Shown in pieces: positions 9,638-21,239 of a stretch of 34,354 nt of DNA (position 1 is the stretch's first letter; every line of letters starts with the position of its first letter). The stretch is from Entrophospora sp. SA101 (lineage: Eukaryota > Glomeromycota > Glomeromycetes > Entrophosporales > Entrophosporaceae): positions 4,043 to 38,396 of the forward strand of contig CAUDNR010004629.1 of NCBI GenBank assembly GCA_958430865.1, written 5' to 3'. The notes beneath the pieces were generated by a model. That model worked only from the letters and a program-made list of their open reading frames with translations, did no database searches and was not told the DNA's origin. The position numbers and the translations under genes are program-made.

Positions 9638-10259
9638 ATATATTTTATTTATCTCATTATTGAATTTTTACCTAGTATCTTAGGAAGTGTTGCATGATGA
9701 ACAAGCACCTCTTGTTATCATCAAAAAAATTTTTAATGATTAATCAAGATATTATATACTTTGTGTTTGTTTATCTATTTAATTAGAGTAAACTCTTTGT
9801 GATTGAAGTGATTCATCATTTTAATAGAATTTTTGTACTCAAGTATTTATATATTATTTAATCTTTTGGTCCATTTTATCATCTATAAAACATTTACAAT
9901 AATAAAAGATAAATTTGGTAAATTTGTTCATTAATATATGTGTCAGGGTATTGTGTGTAAAAATGATAATATGTATATTTACAGATTTTACCTTCTAAAT
10001 TATCTTTCACTATGTTTTACTATAATATGAGTATAAGGACATTCAGTATGGTATAACTCTTGCAAAACATATGGTATGGTATTGTATAAGTGTAATAAAA
10101 TGGTTGTATACCAATGCTTAAATCTAACATACTTCCCTTTACACCCACCAAAAAAGGATTTAGAATAAAATTTTGTGTGACTTGGTACAGAAAAATATGG
10201 GCTATACCATACCATACCATACGTTCTGCAAGAGTTATACCATACTGAATCTCTCCCTA
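9120..10259 (+). repeat. segmental duplication, copy 1 (kinase 3' end plus MITE)
   Basis: This block recurs at 32302-33439 in the same orientation. By eye the first ~1,017 bp (to about 10136) are identical. The last ~120 bp, inside the MITE, carry about six substitutions and a 2-bp indel. The copy starts 2 bp after the right TSD of the hAT-like MITE and ends just past the right TIR of the second MITE. It contains the kinase C-lobe end, the last intron, the tail exon and 3' flank. Confidence 0.92.
10041..10250. mobile_element. ~210-bp MITE with ~45-bp TIRs
   Basis: The left end (ATTCAGTATGGTATAACTCT, 10041 on) and right end (AGAGTTATACCATACTGAAT, ending 10250) are inverted complements for about 45 bp, including the internal GGTATGGTA/TACCATACC runs. 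There is no coding capacity and I could not define a target duplication. A sibling sits at 33222-33430 at the end of the second duplicated block. Confidence 0.75.
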
Positions 10260-11380
10260 CTGGAATTTTTTTTTGATAAAAACAAAAAGGAATTTCTATT
10301 AATTTATCAGTTACTTTTATTTTTTGTAATAAGAATTTTTATTGCTTCTTCTTCACCAATGGCTGGATCCACACATAAACAATTCTTAAAATGAAATTTA
10401 TATTAAAAAAATCAAAGCTAATATAAGCAGTATGATAATATAATAAAATAATAAATTAAAAGTTTTCGGCAACGTTATTATTATGAACGTTTTGAATTTA
10501 CAGTCAAATGGGCAAATAAATTTTTCGAATATTTTTAATGATCGACACCAAAAATTTCATATTAACTATTTTTATCTAGAGACAAAATGAATATCGTGAC
10601 ACATTTAATGTTCTATGTCACAATATCAAAAATTGCGACCAGTATCTATAGATCACATTACATTGGTAAATACAGTTGTGATGTTAAAATTTTTGATCCC
10701 TGAAATCATTGGTAATACCAATGTTCACTTTGTCTGGTTTTGTTGCAGCATGCCCCATATAAGATTAATGACAAATATATTCATTTTACTTCTGTTTGCA
10801 AACAAACTATAAATGATAACAAAATCAAAACAATTATAATAAACATAAATAGTGAGTGAATGATTATTAAATGATTAAAATATATAGTTGTTTAATGGTA
10901 GATCTTTTTTTGAAGAAAACAAATATTAATATGATGTTTGTCATATAAATAAAATTATTAGTAGTAGTAATTATTATTTATTACCATATTTTTCTTCTAT
11001 ATTGATTAATTTGGTTTTTATCTTTTGGTGAAAGTTATCCCAGTTCAATTTCTTTTCTTTTTCCTTCTCCTTTTTTTCTTTCAAATTTTCAACTTGTCCC
11101 ATCCCCTCACACCCTATTTAACAATACAATCTCAGATGTCAATTTCGTTCCCTAATGATAAATTATATCTTTCCAATATTGACAAAATCATTGATTTTCA
11201 ATACTTTTATAATCATCATAAAAAATAATCCAGGGTTTTCGCAAATAAATTAGCACAATAATCATAAACATAATGAATGACATTCAATATTGTGATGAAA
11301 ATTTTATAGATGTAAAATAAATTTTCGTAGCGACCAAGTTAAATGATTTTATAAGTCTTCAACCGGTTCATTAAAACACA
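10260..11380. other. intergenic, no gene assigned
   Basis: AT-rich sequence without a gene I can support. A minus-strand frame around 10300-10400 reads KNCLCVDPAIGEEEAIKIL and could be the last exon of something lost, but it has no partner exons. The frames at 10615-10812 and 11025-11228 have no recognisable features. Confidence 0.35.
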
Positions 11381-11381
11381 A

Positions 11382-11790
11382 TTAATCACATGTTTCAAGT
11401 AGTTCAAGAAATTCATCTGGATTCATATCATTAGTATTAACAACTCCACTATAAATATATCTTTAAGAACAAGTAATTATTATAAAAAATAAAATCATCT
11501 TATGTTAAAAGATCTTGGTGAAATGTGTTTTTTTCAAACATAATAATGCCCTTTCATATTTTTTTATCCAAATATCTGATAATGCTGCTTTAAAATATGA
11601 AAACCTTGTTCTCAAAATTGTAGAATAAGCTTTCAAGGTTTTAACATTGTCATGTTCTACTCCAACCCTAATTTCTATACATAAAAAATCTGATTCATTT
11701 AATAAATCTACTAAATAATTTACAAGTTTGCTTTATCAGAACTTATAGATTGATCCAAAGGAGAAGAAGACTGACCCAATGGATCTTTTA
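11382..11790 (-). pseudogene. degenerate BTB/POZ domain gene
   Basis: On the minus strand, about 11735 down to 11505 reads NYLVDLLNESDFLCIEIRVG, then HDNVKTLKAYSTILRTRFSY, FKAALSDIWIKK and a stop. The N-terminal half of a fungal BTB/POZ domain has just this layout (D-x-x-I-x-V-G ... F-x-A-H-x-x-I-L-R-x-R-S-x-Y-F). A second piece, 11462 to 11382, reads YIYSGVVNTNDMNPDEFLEL and stops at 11382-11384; YIYSG is the expected continuation. Between the two pieces there is no usable GT donor, and upstream (about 11735) a one-base shift is needed to continue towards LGQSSSPLDQSISSDKA. BTB domains mediate dimerisation and Cul3 binding; this copy is broken. Confidence 0.6.
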
Positions 11791-11924
11791 AAAGGATAGA
11801 ATGACAAGTTGCAGATCAATAATCATAACAAATTTTGTTACACGTAAATCACGTGAAAGTCACGGAGCAATGTAAAGTATGAATGTGTGCGTTTATCTCT
11901 AACTCCCGAGGTTGGGAATGAGAC

Positions 11925-11987
11925 ATAGGGTTCATTTATGGAGGGTGTACATTTATTAGAAAATTCACTTATGGAGGGTTCACTGTA
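11925..11987. mobile_element. isolated pogo/Tc1-like terminal sequence
   Basis: Read on the minus strand from 11987, the sequence is TA followed by CAGTGAACCCTCCATAAGTG, with a diverged second copy of CCCTCCATAAATGAA just inside. A CAGTG start next to a TA dinucleotide and subterminal repeats are typical of pogo/Tigger-type ends. I found no matching opposite end in the window, so this is probably a relic. Confidence 0.4.
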
Positions 11988-12250
11988 TATATCTATATTT
12001 TTATATTGTTAAAATGTCACTTTATAATTTTCACTGGAAATAATTATTACACGCAGTTTAACTCAATAAACCAGTGTCTCGACAAATCAGCTCCAGCTAT
12101 TCTTTTGAATTACATCAATTTCAAGCTCCCTGATAACTCTCAAATGTTTACAGACTATTAAATTCTCACCAAAAAAAATGAATTATTAATTAGTAATAAA
12201 AATCAAATAATGGAATAAATCGAATAATTTAATCAGTATTTCTTCAACAC

Positions 12251-13390
12251 TTACGCAGTACCACGTTCAAAGTTCTCTCTGATTTCTTGAGTATATTTAT
12301 CATAGAACCTGGCAATCTTTTCATTAAATCTTCTATTACGTTCATTAATATATGTAATATCTTCTTCTTCGTTGATTGGTTTTTGCCGTGAAAATTTATC
12401 TCGTTTTTCAATTCTATTGATAAAAATTTAATAAATATACAAAGTATAAATTTTTTTTTGAAAATCCAATAAATGAAATAATAATTTTCCATACTGTTTT
12501 TTAACATCATTAACAACTTTATCGACAGCTTCTCGACTAGGACTAGTATCTAAAGATGCATATTGTAATGAATTGGCGTCTCTGAAAAAACTTGAATCAG
12601 CATCAACAACAACAACTTCTCCATCTGCTGTTGTAATTTGACTTGCTGATGCCATTGCCAATGCCTTTTTTTCATTATAGCCTGTAATATCTGGTGTAAA
12701 TTCATTAATCATACGTTTATATTTTTTTTGTGCAACTTGATTATAATCTTTTATTATTGTAGGTAGGTAGGGAGAGAAAAGTTTAATATTTTTAATAAAA
12801 AATAATATATTCATATTATTCATATTTAAATTATTTAATTACCCGTAAAAGCAATATTAGACCTTTTCAATTTCTTTTGTTGTTTCTTTTCCCATTTTTC
12901 TACAGCTTCTGCTGAGTACTCCCAAAACTTCTTTCGTTCATAATCTTCTCCATTTTCTATTGCTTCCTATCAATATAAAATCAATTTATAAATCCAAATT
13001 CTATATGTGAAAATATATAATATAAATATATAACCAACCTGTCTTTCTTGTAATTTTTCTGCTTCTTCTCTTAATCTTTGTATGTGAATAAGTTCTTTGG
13101 GATTAGTTTTTTTACGTTGATGCTCTTCGTAAAGATCTTTCCTATTTGCTTGTTCTGCGTCATCCTGTGATCCTTTGTTAAATTACTAGAAATCTATAAA
13201 AGATGTTTTAAGAAATTCATAGTTTAATACAAACCTTTCTTAATCTGAGTTGCTTTAATCGCTCAAGCCTCTCTTTCATTTTATCTATTTGAGGCGACTC
13301 TTCTTCTTTGTTGTTGTTATCATCATCCTTATTAGAATCATTTTTATTGTGTTCATTTAATTTTTTAGTTTTTTGTTTTTTTTTACCCAT
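12251..13390 (-). CDS. SYF2: pre-mRNA-splicing factor SYF2
   Basis: Five exons join cleanly: 13390-13235, 13164-13039, 12966-12843, 12747-12495 and 12413-12251. All introns are GT-AG and phases agree, giving 273 aa (human SYF2 is about 243). The start is the ATG at 13388-13390 ([10 protein letters not shown]). An acidic N-terminus precedes the family core: [79 protein letters not shown], and the C-terminal block [20 protein letters not shown] ending [12 protein letters not shown]2 belongs to the NineTeen/Prp19-associated complex and sits in activated spliceosomes, contacting Cef1/Syf1 and U2/U6-associated parts. It has no operon-like partner. Every hallmark block is present and no disabling lesion is seen, so it should be functional. 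Confidence 0.92.
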
Positions 13391-13563
13391 GTTTATTATT
13401 TAAGGAAATTTTGTTAAATGTTCAATTAATTTATGTGCACGGATACGCAGCAAAATTTTTAACAAGCACAAGGAAAATTTTTGTCTGCGCATTTTTTGGA
13501 TTTGGCCGTGCCAAATCCCAACTATGGCCTTTTACATATCCAACTAATCAGGGGGATCATATT

Positions 13564-13662
13564 TAAAGATGGCTTCTCAATTAATTGCGGCATATAAAAA
13601 TTGAATTACGGTTGCGGTTGCGGCGTATGAAAATTGAATTGCGACTAATTGCTCCATCTTTA
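13564..13662. mobile_element. 99-bp foldback/MITE upstream of SYF2
   Basis: The ends are inverted: TAAAGATGG ... CAATTAATTGC at the left and GCGACTAATTG ... CCATCTTTA at the right. The middle holds two copies of a GCGGC(A/G)TAT(A/G)AAAATTGAATT motif. The TAAAG terminus resembles the hAT-like MITE at 8978. Flanking octamers (ATCATATT and CCTATATT) are only partly alike, so the target duplication is unproven. Confidence 0.45.
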
Positions 13663-13973
13663 CCTATATTAATATTAATATATTTTCTTTTGTTTTGATA
13701 ATATTCGTATTCGTATTTTTTATTGATATTTTATATTCGCATTTTTATCATTTTATATTTAAATTAAGAAGAGATTATCGTAAAAATAATGCCACTTTTT
13801 GACCTATAAAACATTTGGTTGGAAATTAAACAAATAGGATTTTAATTGTTTTTGCCCACAATTTAGGTTTCGCTTCATGGAGAAATTAGGCCTAAACCAA
13901 AAGTTGCCTAAATAATAACTAGACTATGTATGGGTTAGTTCCGGTCGCCACTAGTCTTGAACTGCATCTTGCG

Positions 13974-14559
13974 TCACGAATTGTTTTCGCTTTTTATATT
14001 TAGGTAAATCCCAAAATTTGCTTTTTCCGTTCGGAGCTTTGACTGTTCCAAATCAGAAAGAGAGAAAGGTTTTTGCTCTTCTTCGTTGAACTCATAAAAT
14101 TCTTCATCCTCCTTTTATTCTTCTTCAATTGGCAATTCATCGTTTTCAACTTCGCCTTCTTTCTCGTCATTCTCTTTTACTTTCAATTCAGGTAACTTTT
14201 TCTTTTATTTCTGGTACCAGAAAATCCAGATTTAACAACTCTAAATTAGTTATTAATTCAAAATTTGGAAGATTTTCTTTGTTATCTAGTACTAGTAATT
14301 TATTAGCTTCGGCGGTTTCTTTTTGAATGGAATTTCTTTTTAACCAATTCCACCAATTGTTGTCTTAATTAATCTGATGCCCCGTTCAGTTCTGATTTAT
14401 CTATTCTTAGCAAATCATCAAGAGAATGATCATTAGGATTAGTTAGGATGTTTTGAATTCTTACAATATTATGAATAGCAGGAATATCACTTTCTTCTAT
14501 AACAATTTCTTTATAAGCCTTGCCGCTTCAACAAATCCCACTACTTTTAAATTTGACAT
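13974..14559 (-). pseudogene. unrecognised protein gene with several frameshifts
   Basis: Reading minus from the ATG at 14557-14559 gives MSNLKVVGFVEAARL. A shift near 14520 leads to KEIVIEESDIPAIHNIVRIQ and NPNDHSLDDLLRIDKSELNG. After further shifts come IKTTIGGIG, QKETAEANKLLVLDNKENL, then an acidic stretch (KENDEKEGEVENDELPIEEE), an in-frame stop, and EFNEEEQKPFSLSDLEQSKL down to the end at 13974-13976. The pieces line up in order and read like one protein with a hydrophilic, acidic C-terminus, broken at about four places. I do not recognise the family. Confidence 0.55.
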
Positions 14560-14599
14560 GATTTATTGATGGCTGATTTGGGATAATTGAGTCAAAGCC

Positions 14600-16380
14600 A
14601 AATTAATTTTGACAACATGTATAGTCATTATTGTTTGTTTTATTAAAGATATATAATTAATTATACAATAAAAAAATTGCATGGAATCCAATACTGCACC
14701 ACTATTATTTGTAATCTTACTGAGGGATAGGGGTTTATATGCGATTTAAAATTCTTTTGTGCTAGTTTAAAGTCTCACATTCATTTTTAGTAACTTGTAA
14801 CAACTCTTTTCGGATCGTTTAACCATCTAAAGCTACACCAAATAATATAACTTGTTTGATCACAATCTCTCTAATTAATTAACACACCATAATAATTTTT
14901 TTCCAATAAATATTTTCCGATTGATATGATATCAAACGCAAAGTTGTGTACCCTATTATTTGTAAAGCAAAGATAAAATATATTGATACAATTATTTATT
15001 ACCTATTAATATAGTAAAGAAATATGTTCATTTATATATCTTTTATTGCCTATTATTTCGAAAAAATCTATTTTAAGTATATAAACCAACAATTATTATA
15101 TAAATTATCATTGACACCTTCAAGTTTAGATTTAAAATTTGCTTTACAACATCCACGTGAACAAATTGATAATTATCATAATGTCTATTACTCTAATGAA
15201 TAAAACTTTTAATTGATGAATACCTTTAATAATAATTAAAAATTATATTATATTTTCTATACCATATAAAAAATAGTCCGTTGTTTGAATTTTAATTCCA
15301 GAAATACTCCTGAAATTTTCCACGGATTTGCAACAATGGCAAGGTCCATCTTTCCCTGTAGTCTTTCTATGAATATGTATGATACAGAAAAACATGGAAT
15401 TTTAAATCACGGATCATTTTTTTTTTACAGGACATTGCATTGCGTATTATGATACAATTCTTTGTGTTTAATTAAAAGTTCGTAACGTTATTAAAACAGT
15501 TTTTGTAATTTCTCTAAAACTAATTAACCAAAGTAATATTCAATATGAAATATTAGTAGAGTATTTTGCCTATCAAAGCCATAATTTTACGGAGAATTCT
15601 CTTAATATATTTAAAAGTTTTATTTTATTTTATTTTTAATAGTTTTCTTGCAGATGGTAGGTAACATATTAAATATATCTCACAACTATTTAATTAATAA
15701 ACTGAACGCGGGCTTTTTCGTCCATTCTTAATTTAATGTTAAAAAAATCAGTCATTTCATAATATCTGGGAAAAACCTAACCTGAGTGATGAAAAGTCAC
15801 ATATAGTACCTCTTTCAAGTGTAAATCCTTTAAATTTAGAAACAACCTTTATCCTTTAACAAAATCGTACTAACGTCAATTTAGGTAAAGACCTACATGG
15901 ACATTTCGCAGTAGTAAATTATCTTTCTTCCCGATTTCTTTTCTTTTTAGGTTCTTCATGGCTTTGTGTTGAAGTTCTTTTATTGGTTATGATATTTCTT
16001 TCTTCTTAGTAATCCATAGGTAATTTTTTCTTTCCTTGGACAGTTTTCAAGCATCCGAGTATCATTTAATTTTTCTCATCTTGTTCTTTCTTCAAAATAC
16101 TTCTACTGTAATTCTTAGGTCCCATAGCAGATCTGATATAAACGAGTTTCATATAAGGTTGCTTGCCAAAATTTCTTAATGACTGCCGAAACTCTGCCAA
16201 TTGATTTCTGGAGAAGTTTTGGCAAGCAACCATAGTTTCATATCAACTATTTTTTATGTAAGAGTAATTCTATGCCAACATTTCATTAGATAATAAACTA
16301 AACTTCAATTATCTGTTTTAATTAAAATTCGCCTCACATTCAACACTTGAAAAAGGAATCAAATAAAAATATCTAAAAGT
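14600..16380. other. gene-free AT-rich stretch
   Basis: No gene seen on either strand. The only feature I can support is the small foldback element at 16145-16243. Confidence 0.45.
16145..16243. mobile_element. 79-bp mini-foldback with 10-bp direct flanks
   Basis: Inverted ends GGTTGCTTGCCAAAA (from 16157) and TTTTGGCAAGCAACC match perfectly over 15 bp. The element (16155-16233) is bracketed by two copies of AGTTTCATAT (16145-16154 and 16234-16243). A 9-11 bp target duplication is typical of Mutator-like elements, but the element is too short to class firmly. Confidence 0.65.
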
Positions 16381-16381
16381 T

Positions 16382-16712
16382 TTACAAGAAAAATTCCCTG
16401 TAGATAAATTGATGTAATTTGCTAAAATTATTTATTGCACCACTTCTCATTGGATCAACAATTGGTTTGACAGGATCTTTTAGACATAACATAATAATTG
16501 ACTATCTGTTGTAATACTTCTTCATCTTCTTCATCATTTACAATGATATAAAAATTTAATACATGACAATTTGGGAAGTGATTTTCCGATGCAAATTTCA
16601 TCACCTCTTTTATTCATATATACCATCACCATAAAAATTCCAGAAACATGGTCACAAGAATTGATCATCAAATCAATTATAGTTTCATCAAAATGAGGTT
16701 TACACTAGCCAA
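16382..16712 (-). pseudogene. unrecognised degenerate coding remnant
   Basis: The minus strand reads KPHFDETIIDLMINSCDHVS, then GIFMVMVYMNKRGD. A frame change leads to KFASENHFPNCHVLNFYIIV, NDEEDEEVLQQIVNYYVMSK, and a second change to KDPVKPIVDPMRSGAINNFS ending at the stop 16382-16384. The pieces are in order and protein-like but need two frame changes and have no clean start. I recognise no domain. Confidence 0.45.
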
Positions 16713-17472
16713 CCTGTTCAGGATAAGATAGTCGCATTTCTACAAGGTGGGGTTGATGGAATGTTCCAATGTAAGATCTTCAATTGATTTATTTGCGTGA
16801 CAATTAATTGAATTTTCATTCGAACGTTCCAATGAAATTCGTTTGTTTGGAATTTTCCAATAGAGGCCATAAATGGCAATATACAGCCATAAATAAATTT
16901 CAAATCCGTTATGCCCAAAATAACCAACTCGTCAATATTAAATATTACAACCGGGAATCTGCTGTGGTCAAGGGTTTTTTGACTATTACTATTACTTATT
17001 TAATTAAAAATATTAATTAGTCTTGGTTTTTTTGTAAATATAAATATATAAAATAGTCTAAAACAATTAATCTAAACTAATCTTGACAAAATGAATTTGA
17101 ACTTTGCCATTTTTTACAAATAAAAAATTTCTCCTCTCTAATATATTTAAATACCTTTTTAGGAATTTTATTAATTTTTTTTTCTTTTTTTCTTTTTAAT
17201 TTATATTAAAAATATCCTTATTGTACAACATTCATAAAAAATTAATCAAAAAGCATAAATAATAATATACTTGAATAGATAGACTTTAAAAAATTTCAGG
17301 TTTCATAAAAATTTTTTTCTTCTATTCTTCTCATCACTCACTGAACAATATTTCTTATAAAAAAATTAATTTAATAAATAAACAAAAATTTCTACATTTC
17401 CATTTTCTTTTTACCCCTTACACATTTATTTAATTTACATTTTCTCGTTCACAAATTGATATATTTTTCGAA

Positions 17473-20400
17473 ATGAAACCACTTAATAATAATAACAAAG
17501 GTTTGTATAATTTGGAAAATATCTTCTTTTTTATTGACGAAAAAAAAATATTCCAAAGATTTATATATAAAAAAAAACTCAATTATTTTTATTATTAACT
17601 TCCATTAGAAAAATCTTCTATAAGTTTTAGTAAATTATCTTTGACAAAATCAGGGAAAAAAGTATTGAAACAACTTTCTCCAATACTTGTTCCAACTATT
17701 ACTCCTTCAACCGAAACTTTACCACCTTTAGAACAGCAGTCACAAAAAAAATCAAGTAATAAGGATGACAACAAAATCATAAATAACCATAACCATAGTA
17801 CCAATAATAATGATGATGATAATATAAATATTGAGATTAGCGACTTTAATAATTACGAGAATAGTGAGAATATCAATGAAAGTATTAGTAATCCTTTGAT
17901 AGTAATAGATAGATCATCAAGAACTCCCTCACCTTTATCTAATAAAGAAGACGATGGTGAGGACGACAATGATTCCTATTATGACAGCGTTTCGCCTTCC
18001 TCGATTCAAATAGAATTTAATAATAACAATAACAATAATAAGAAATCCATCAATGCTAGCAATATCAGTTTAAGTTCTTTATCACCAACATCACCATCAT
18101 TATCACCATTTAATTATAATGCTAGCTCACTGCCTGGTTCAAATTATAAAAGAAAACATAGTTTACCGCCATTAATGGAACTTTTTACCAATCAAAATAA
18201 TAACTCATCGTTATATCCTTCATCACTATCATCACCACAATCAACACCATATATGACATTAGCAGAATTTAAAGCAAATGATGAGTTTCCACGCCAGCAA
18301 AGAACAACTTTAATTGCTTTACAAAGACAAGAAATCAGATTGAAGAAAGAGGGTGTTATAAAAGAAATGAATAAAGCGACGTTGCGTGGAAGAAAAAAAG
18401 GTTGGAATTTTGTGATTTTGATTATATAATGATAATGTATAATAATAATGTATTAATAAAATGGTGCATATTAAAATGACAATAATCTAGAACGAAAACT
18501 TTCCAAAACCAGGGAATCACTAAGTAATAGTAAGCCATCTATGTCAAATACTAGACGCTCTTCTTCTGGTGTTGTTTCACTAAAGTTTTTGGGAATTAAA
18601 AAAGGAAAAAAAAGAACCACTTCAGGTAAAATGCTTAAACAAACATAAATACATACTTAATTTCTAATAGTTAATTTAATAAACAGTCATTTCCTTGCCT
18701 ATTTTCCTTACATTTTTATAATAGTTTTATTGAAGAATCTAGTACTTGCAATTCGTGATCTTAAAACTTCTGATGCATTGACGATTCTTTCATATTTATC
18801 AAGTAGTGCATTAAAAAAGAAATCAGCAGTTGAAGCAAATAAAGCTTTTTTGTTGGCAATGTCAAATCGTTTGGAGGATTTAGCGTTGGCAATGTATGAG
18901 CGTGGAATTCCAGGAGATATCAATGCACCGATATTTGTTAAAACTACAAAAAATTCTTTGTCGGATAGAGGGCCACGTACAAATAGTTATTATGGTGGTC
19001 ATAATAGTGTTGATTATAATAATAATGGTCGTGGTTGTAGTCGTGGTCATAGTAATGGTAGTGATTCGGACTTTACAAGCTTAAAATTTCCTAGCTACTT
19101 TTTGTTGGCTATTTCACTTGGTCTACACAATTTAGTAAGGGCAATGTTAAAGGTATTTGTTTTATTTTGATTTTGATTTGATTTATTATATAATTTATAT
19201 TAAAATCTCACGAATATATGTTCCCTTGCTAATAAATTAAAGAGGGCAAATATGAATCAAACATGGTTTGGTATTTCTCCATTAATAATTGCAACTGCGC
19301 AAGCATCAAAAACACAATCAGTTGATCGTCGTTGCTCATCCGATACACAATCATTAACAAACGCCGCATTACTTGTTAAGCTATTACTTGATAATGGTGC
19401 AGATCCATCTTTAGGTATACCATTGGAACAATTTAATAATGTCAAGAAATTAAAGGCTAAAAAATATATGAAACGCTTAGAATTATTTAATTCTATTCAG
19501 TCATCACTTAAAAATAATGGCGCGAATAGCGGTGGTGGTGACCCTCAAAGACTTGCATCTGTTCCACCCCAATTTGGTAGTGAAAAGTCAAAGGAATATT
19601 TGGAAAAATTTACAAAAGGAAGATGGGTGTATCCAATAGACATTGCTGCTGTTTCCGGTAATATGGAAGTTGTAAAACTATTGTTATCAAGGTTAGTTTA
19701 TATATAAGATTTTTTAAAGCAAGAATGGAGACGGTAAATTATTATTATTTGTTAATTATTATTTTTATTATTATTAAATTAATATTACAATTTAGATTGG
19801 ACACATCACAAATTGCAAATAGTTCATTTTGTTTATCTGTTCATAGAGATGTGATGCTAACATTGGAACTTGTTCGTGCTGGTGCAGATGTTAATCAACG
19901 TGATTCAAGGTTAATTAATTAGCTAGTTGGTTTAATTTAATCGAAAACTTTTCTTTTTGGGTGTAAATTGACTTTTTTTCTTTTATTATTGCTGATTATT
20001 CTATTTAGAGGTAATATGGCATTCCATCTTGCAGCTCGCTCAGGGCATCACGATATGGTGGTTGTTTTATTACAACTTGGTGCTGATGTCAATGCTAGAG
20101 GTGAAAATGATTGGTGAGAGTAAATAAATGTTAAAAAGTTATATATATTTGTAGTATTTACCGAATACTTACCATTACATATTGTTTTAGGACGCCACTT
20201 CATGAAGCAATTAGTCAAAAACATTTAAATATTTGTTCTATGCTTGTTACAGCTGGTGCCAATGTAAATTTGACAAATGGCAAAGGACAAACTATCAAAG
20301 ACTTGGGAATTGAGACTGGCTTAACGGAAAAACAGATTGAAGAATGTTTGGGTTGGTTTCGATTATCATTTTAACGTATGATCATTATTAACCTATGTCC

Positions 20401-20671
20401 TGATAAATTTTTAGTAATTTTACAATTTCATAAAACGTATCATTTAATTACAGATAACAAAGAAAATTTACAAAAAGAAAAAAAAACAAAAGCTAATTTA
20501 ACAGCATCAAAAAATGATATATTATCATCATTTAAATCTGTTGATTCAACCTTCTCATCATCGTCATCACTTGCTTCATCAAATTCAAATTCATTATCAA
20601 CATCGCCTTCATCATCAACTTCTTCAACATCGTTATCAGCCATAACAACAACAACAACTAATAATATTAAT

Positions 20672-20743
<72 letters not shown>

Positions 20744-20911
20744 AATAATAATGGTGCATTATCATCATCGTCTTCTTTTTCAACAACTAAATATAATCCT
20801 TTAAGTATGAAGTTTTCAACCTTTCCTAAAAAAACTCAAAATAATCTATCGTCAATTTTATCATTGACTGGTATTGAAAATTTAAAATCAAAATCAAAAA
20901 ACATTAGTTGA
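17473..20911 (+). CDS. ankyrin-repeat protein with Ser/Asn-rich ends
   Basis: Nine exons: 17473-17500, 17609-18400, 18491-18625, 18725-19152, 19243-19691, 19796-19909, 20009-20113, 20191-20351, 20454-20911. All introns are GT-AG with consistent phases, giving 889 aa. Residues to about 200 are low-complexity, rich in Ser, Asn and Asp. A basic helix follows (EFPRQQRTTLIALQRQEIRL), then a helical repeat block and ankyrin units: YPIDIAAVSGNMEVVKLLLS, LTLELVRAGADVNQRDSRG, MAFHLAARSGHHDMVVVLLQ with LGADVNARGEND, and TPLHEAISQKHLNICSMLV with TAGANVNLTNGKGQT. The C-terminus has a long Asn run from a trinucleotide repeat. Ankyrin repeats act as protein-binding scaffolds; I see no catalytic domain, signal peptide or membrane segment. 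The partner is unknown. No lesion is visible. Confidence 0.85.
20674..20751 (+). repeat. AAT/AAC trinucleotide microsatellite coding for polyasparagine
   Basis: An (AAT)n run followed by (AAC)n and again AAT lies in the last exon of the ankyrin gene. All units encode Asn in the gene's frame, so length changes keep the frame. The opposite strand gives a spurious poly-Leu frame, which is only a shadow. Confidence 0.9.
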
Positions 20912-21239
20912 TGATACACAAATATACATATTTATTTATATAAATGGACAGATAGTGGTTGTTTAAAAAAAATTTCCACATATTTATTGTAATAATTAAT
21001 ATAATATCAACCTAATTTTTTTTAATAATATATAATTAATTTAATATATTTTTTTTGTATATATTACCAATAATATATTTTTTTAGATTTTATATGCATT
21101 CTTTTAAATTGATATCCTAATCTTTTAGACAAATGATTAAATATTTCATTTATATAATAATAATAAGGTAAATTACTTGAATTATCAAGTAATACTTTTG
21201 GTGTATCTTGGGCGTCTGGGTCATTGACGCGAGTCTAAA
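20912..21239. other. short intergenic region after the ankyrin gene
   Basis: AT-rich 3' flank. On the minus strand, an AG at about 21226 is followed by RVNDPDAQDTPKVLLDNSS and then FNHLSKRLGYQFKRMHI. This could be a terminal exon of the kinase remnant at 21240-21601, but I cannot confirm it. Confidence 0.3.

Noticed and set aside
20440..20742. Minus-strand 100-aa poly-Leu frame
   Set aside because: Shadow of the AAT/AAC repeat in the ankyrin gene.
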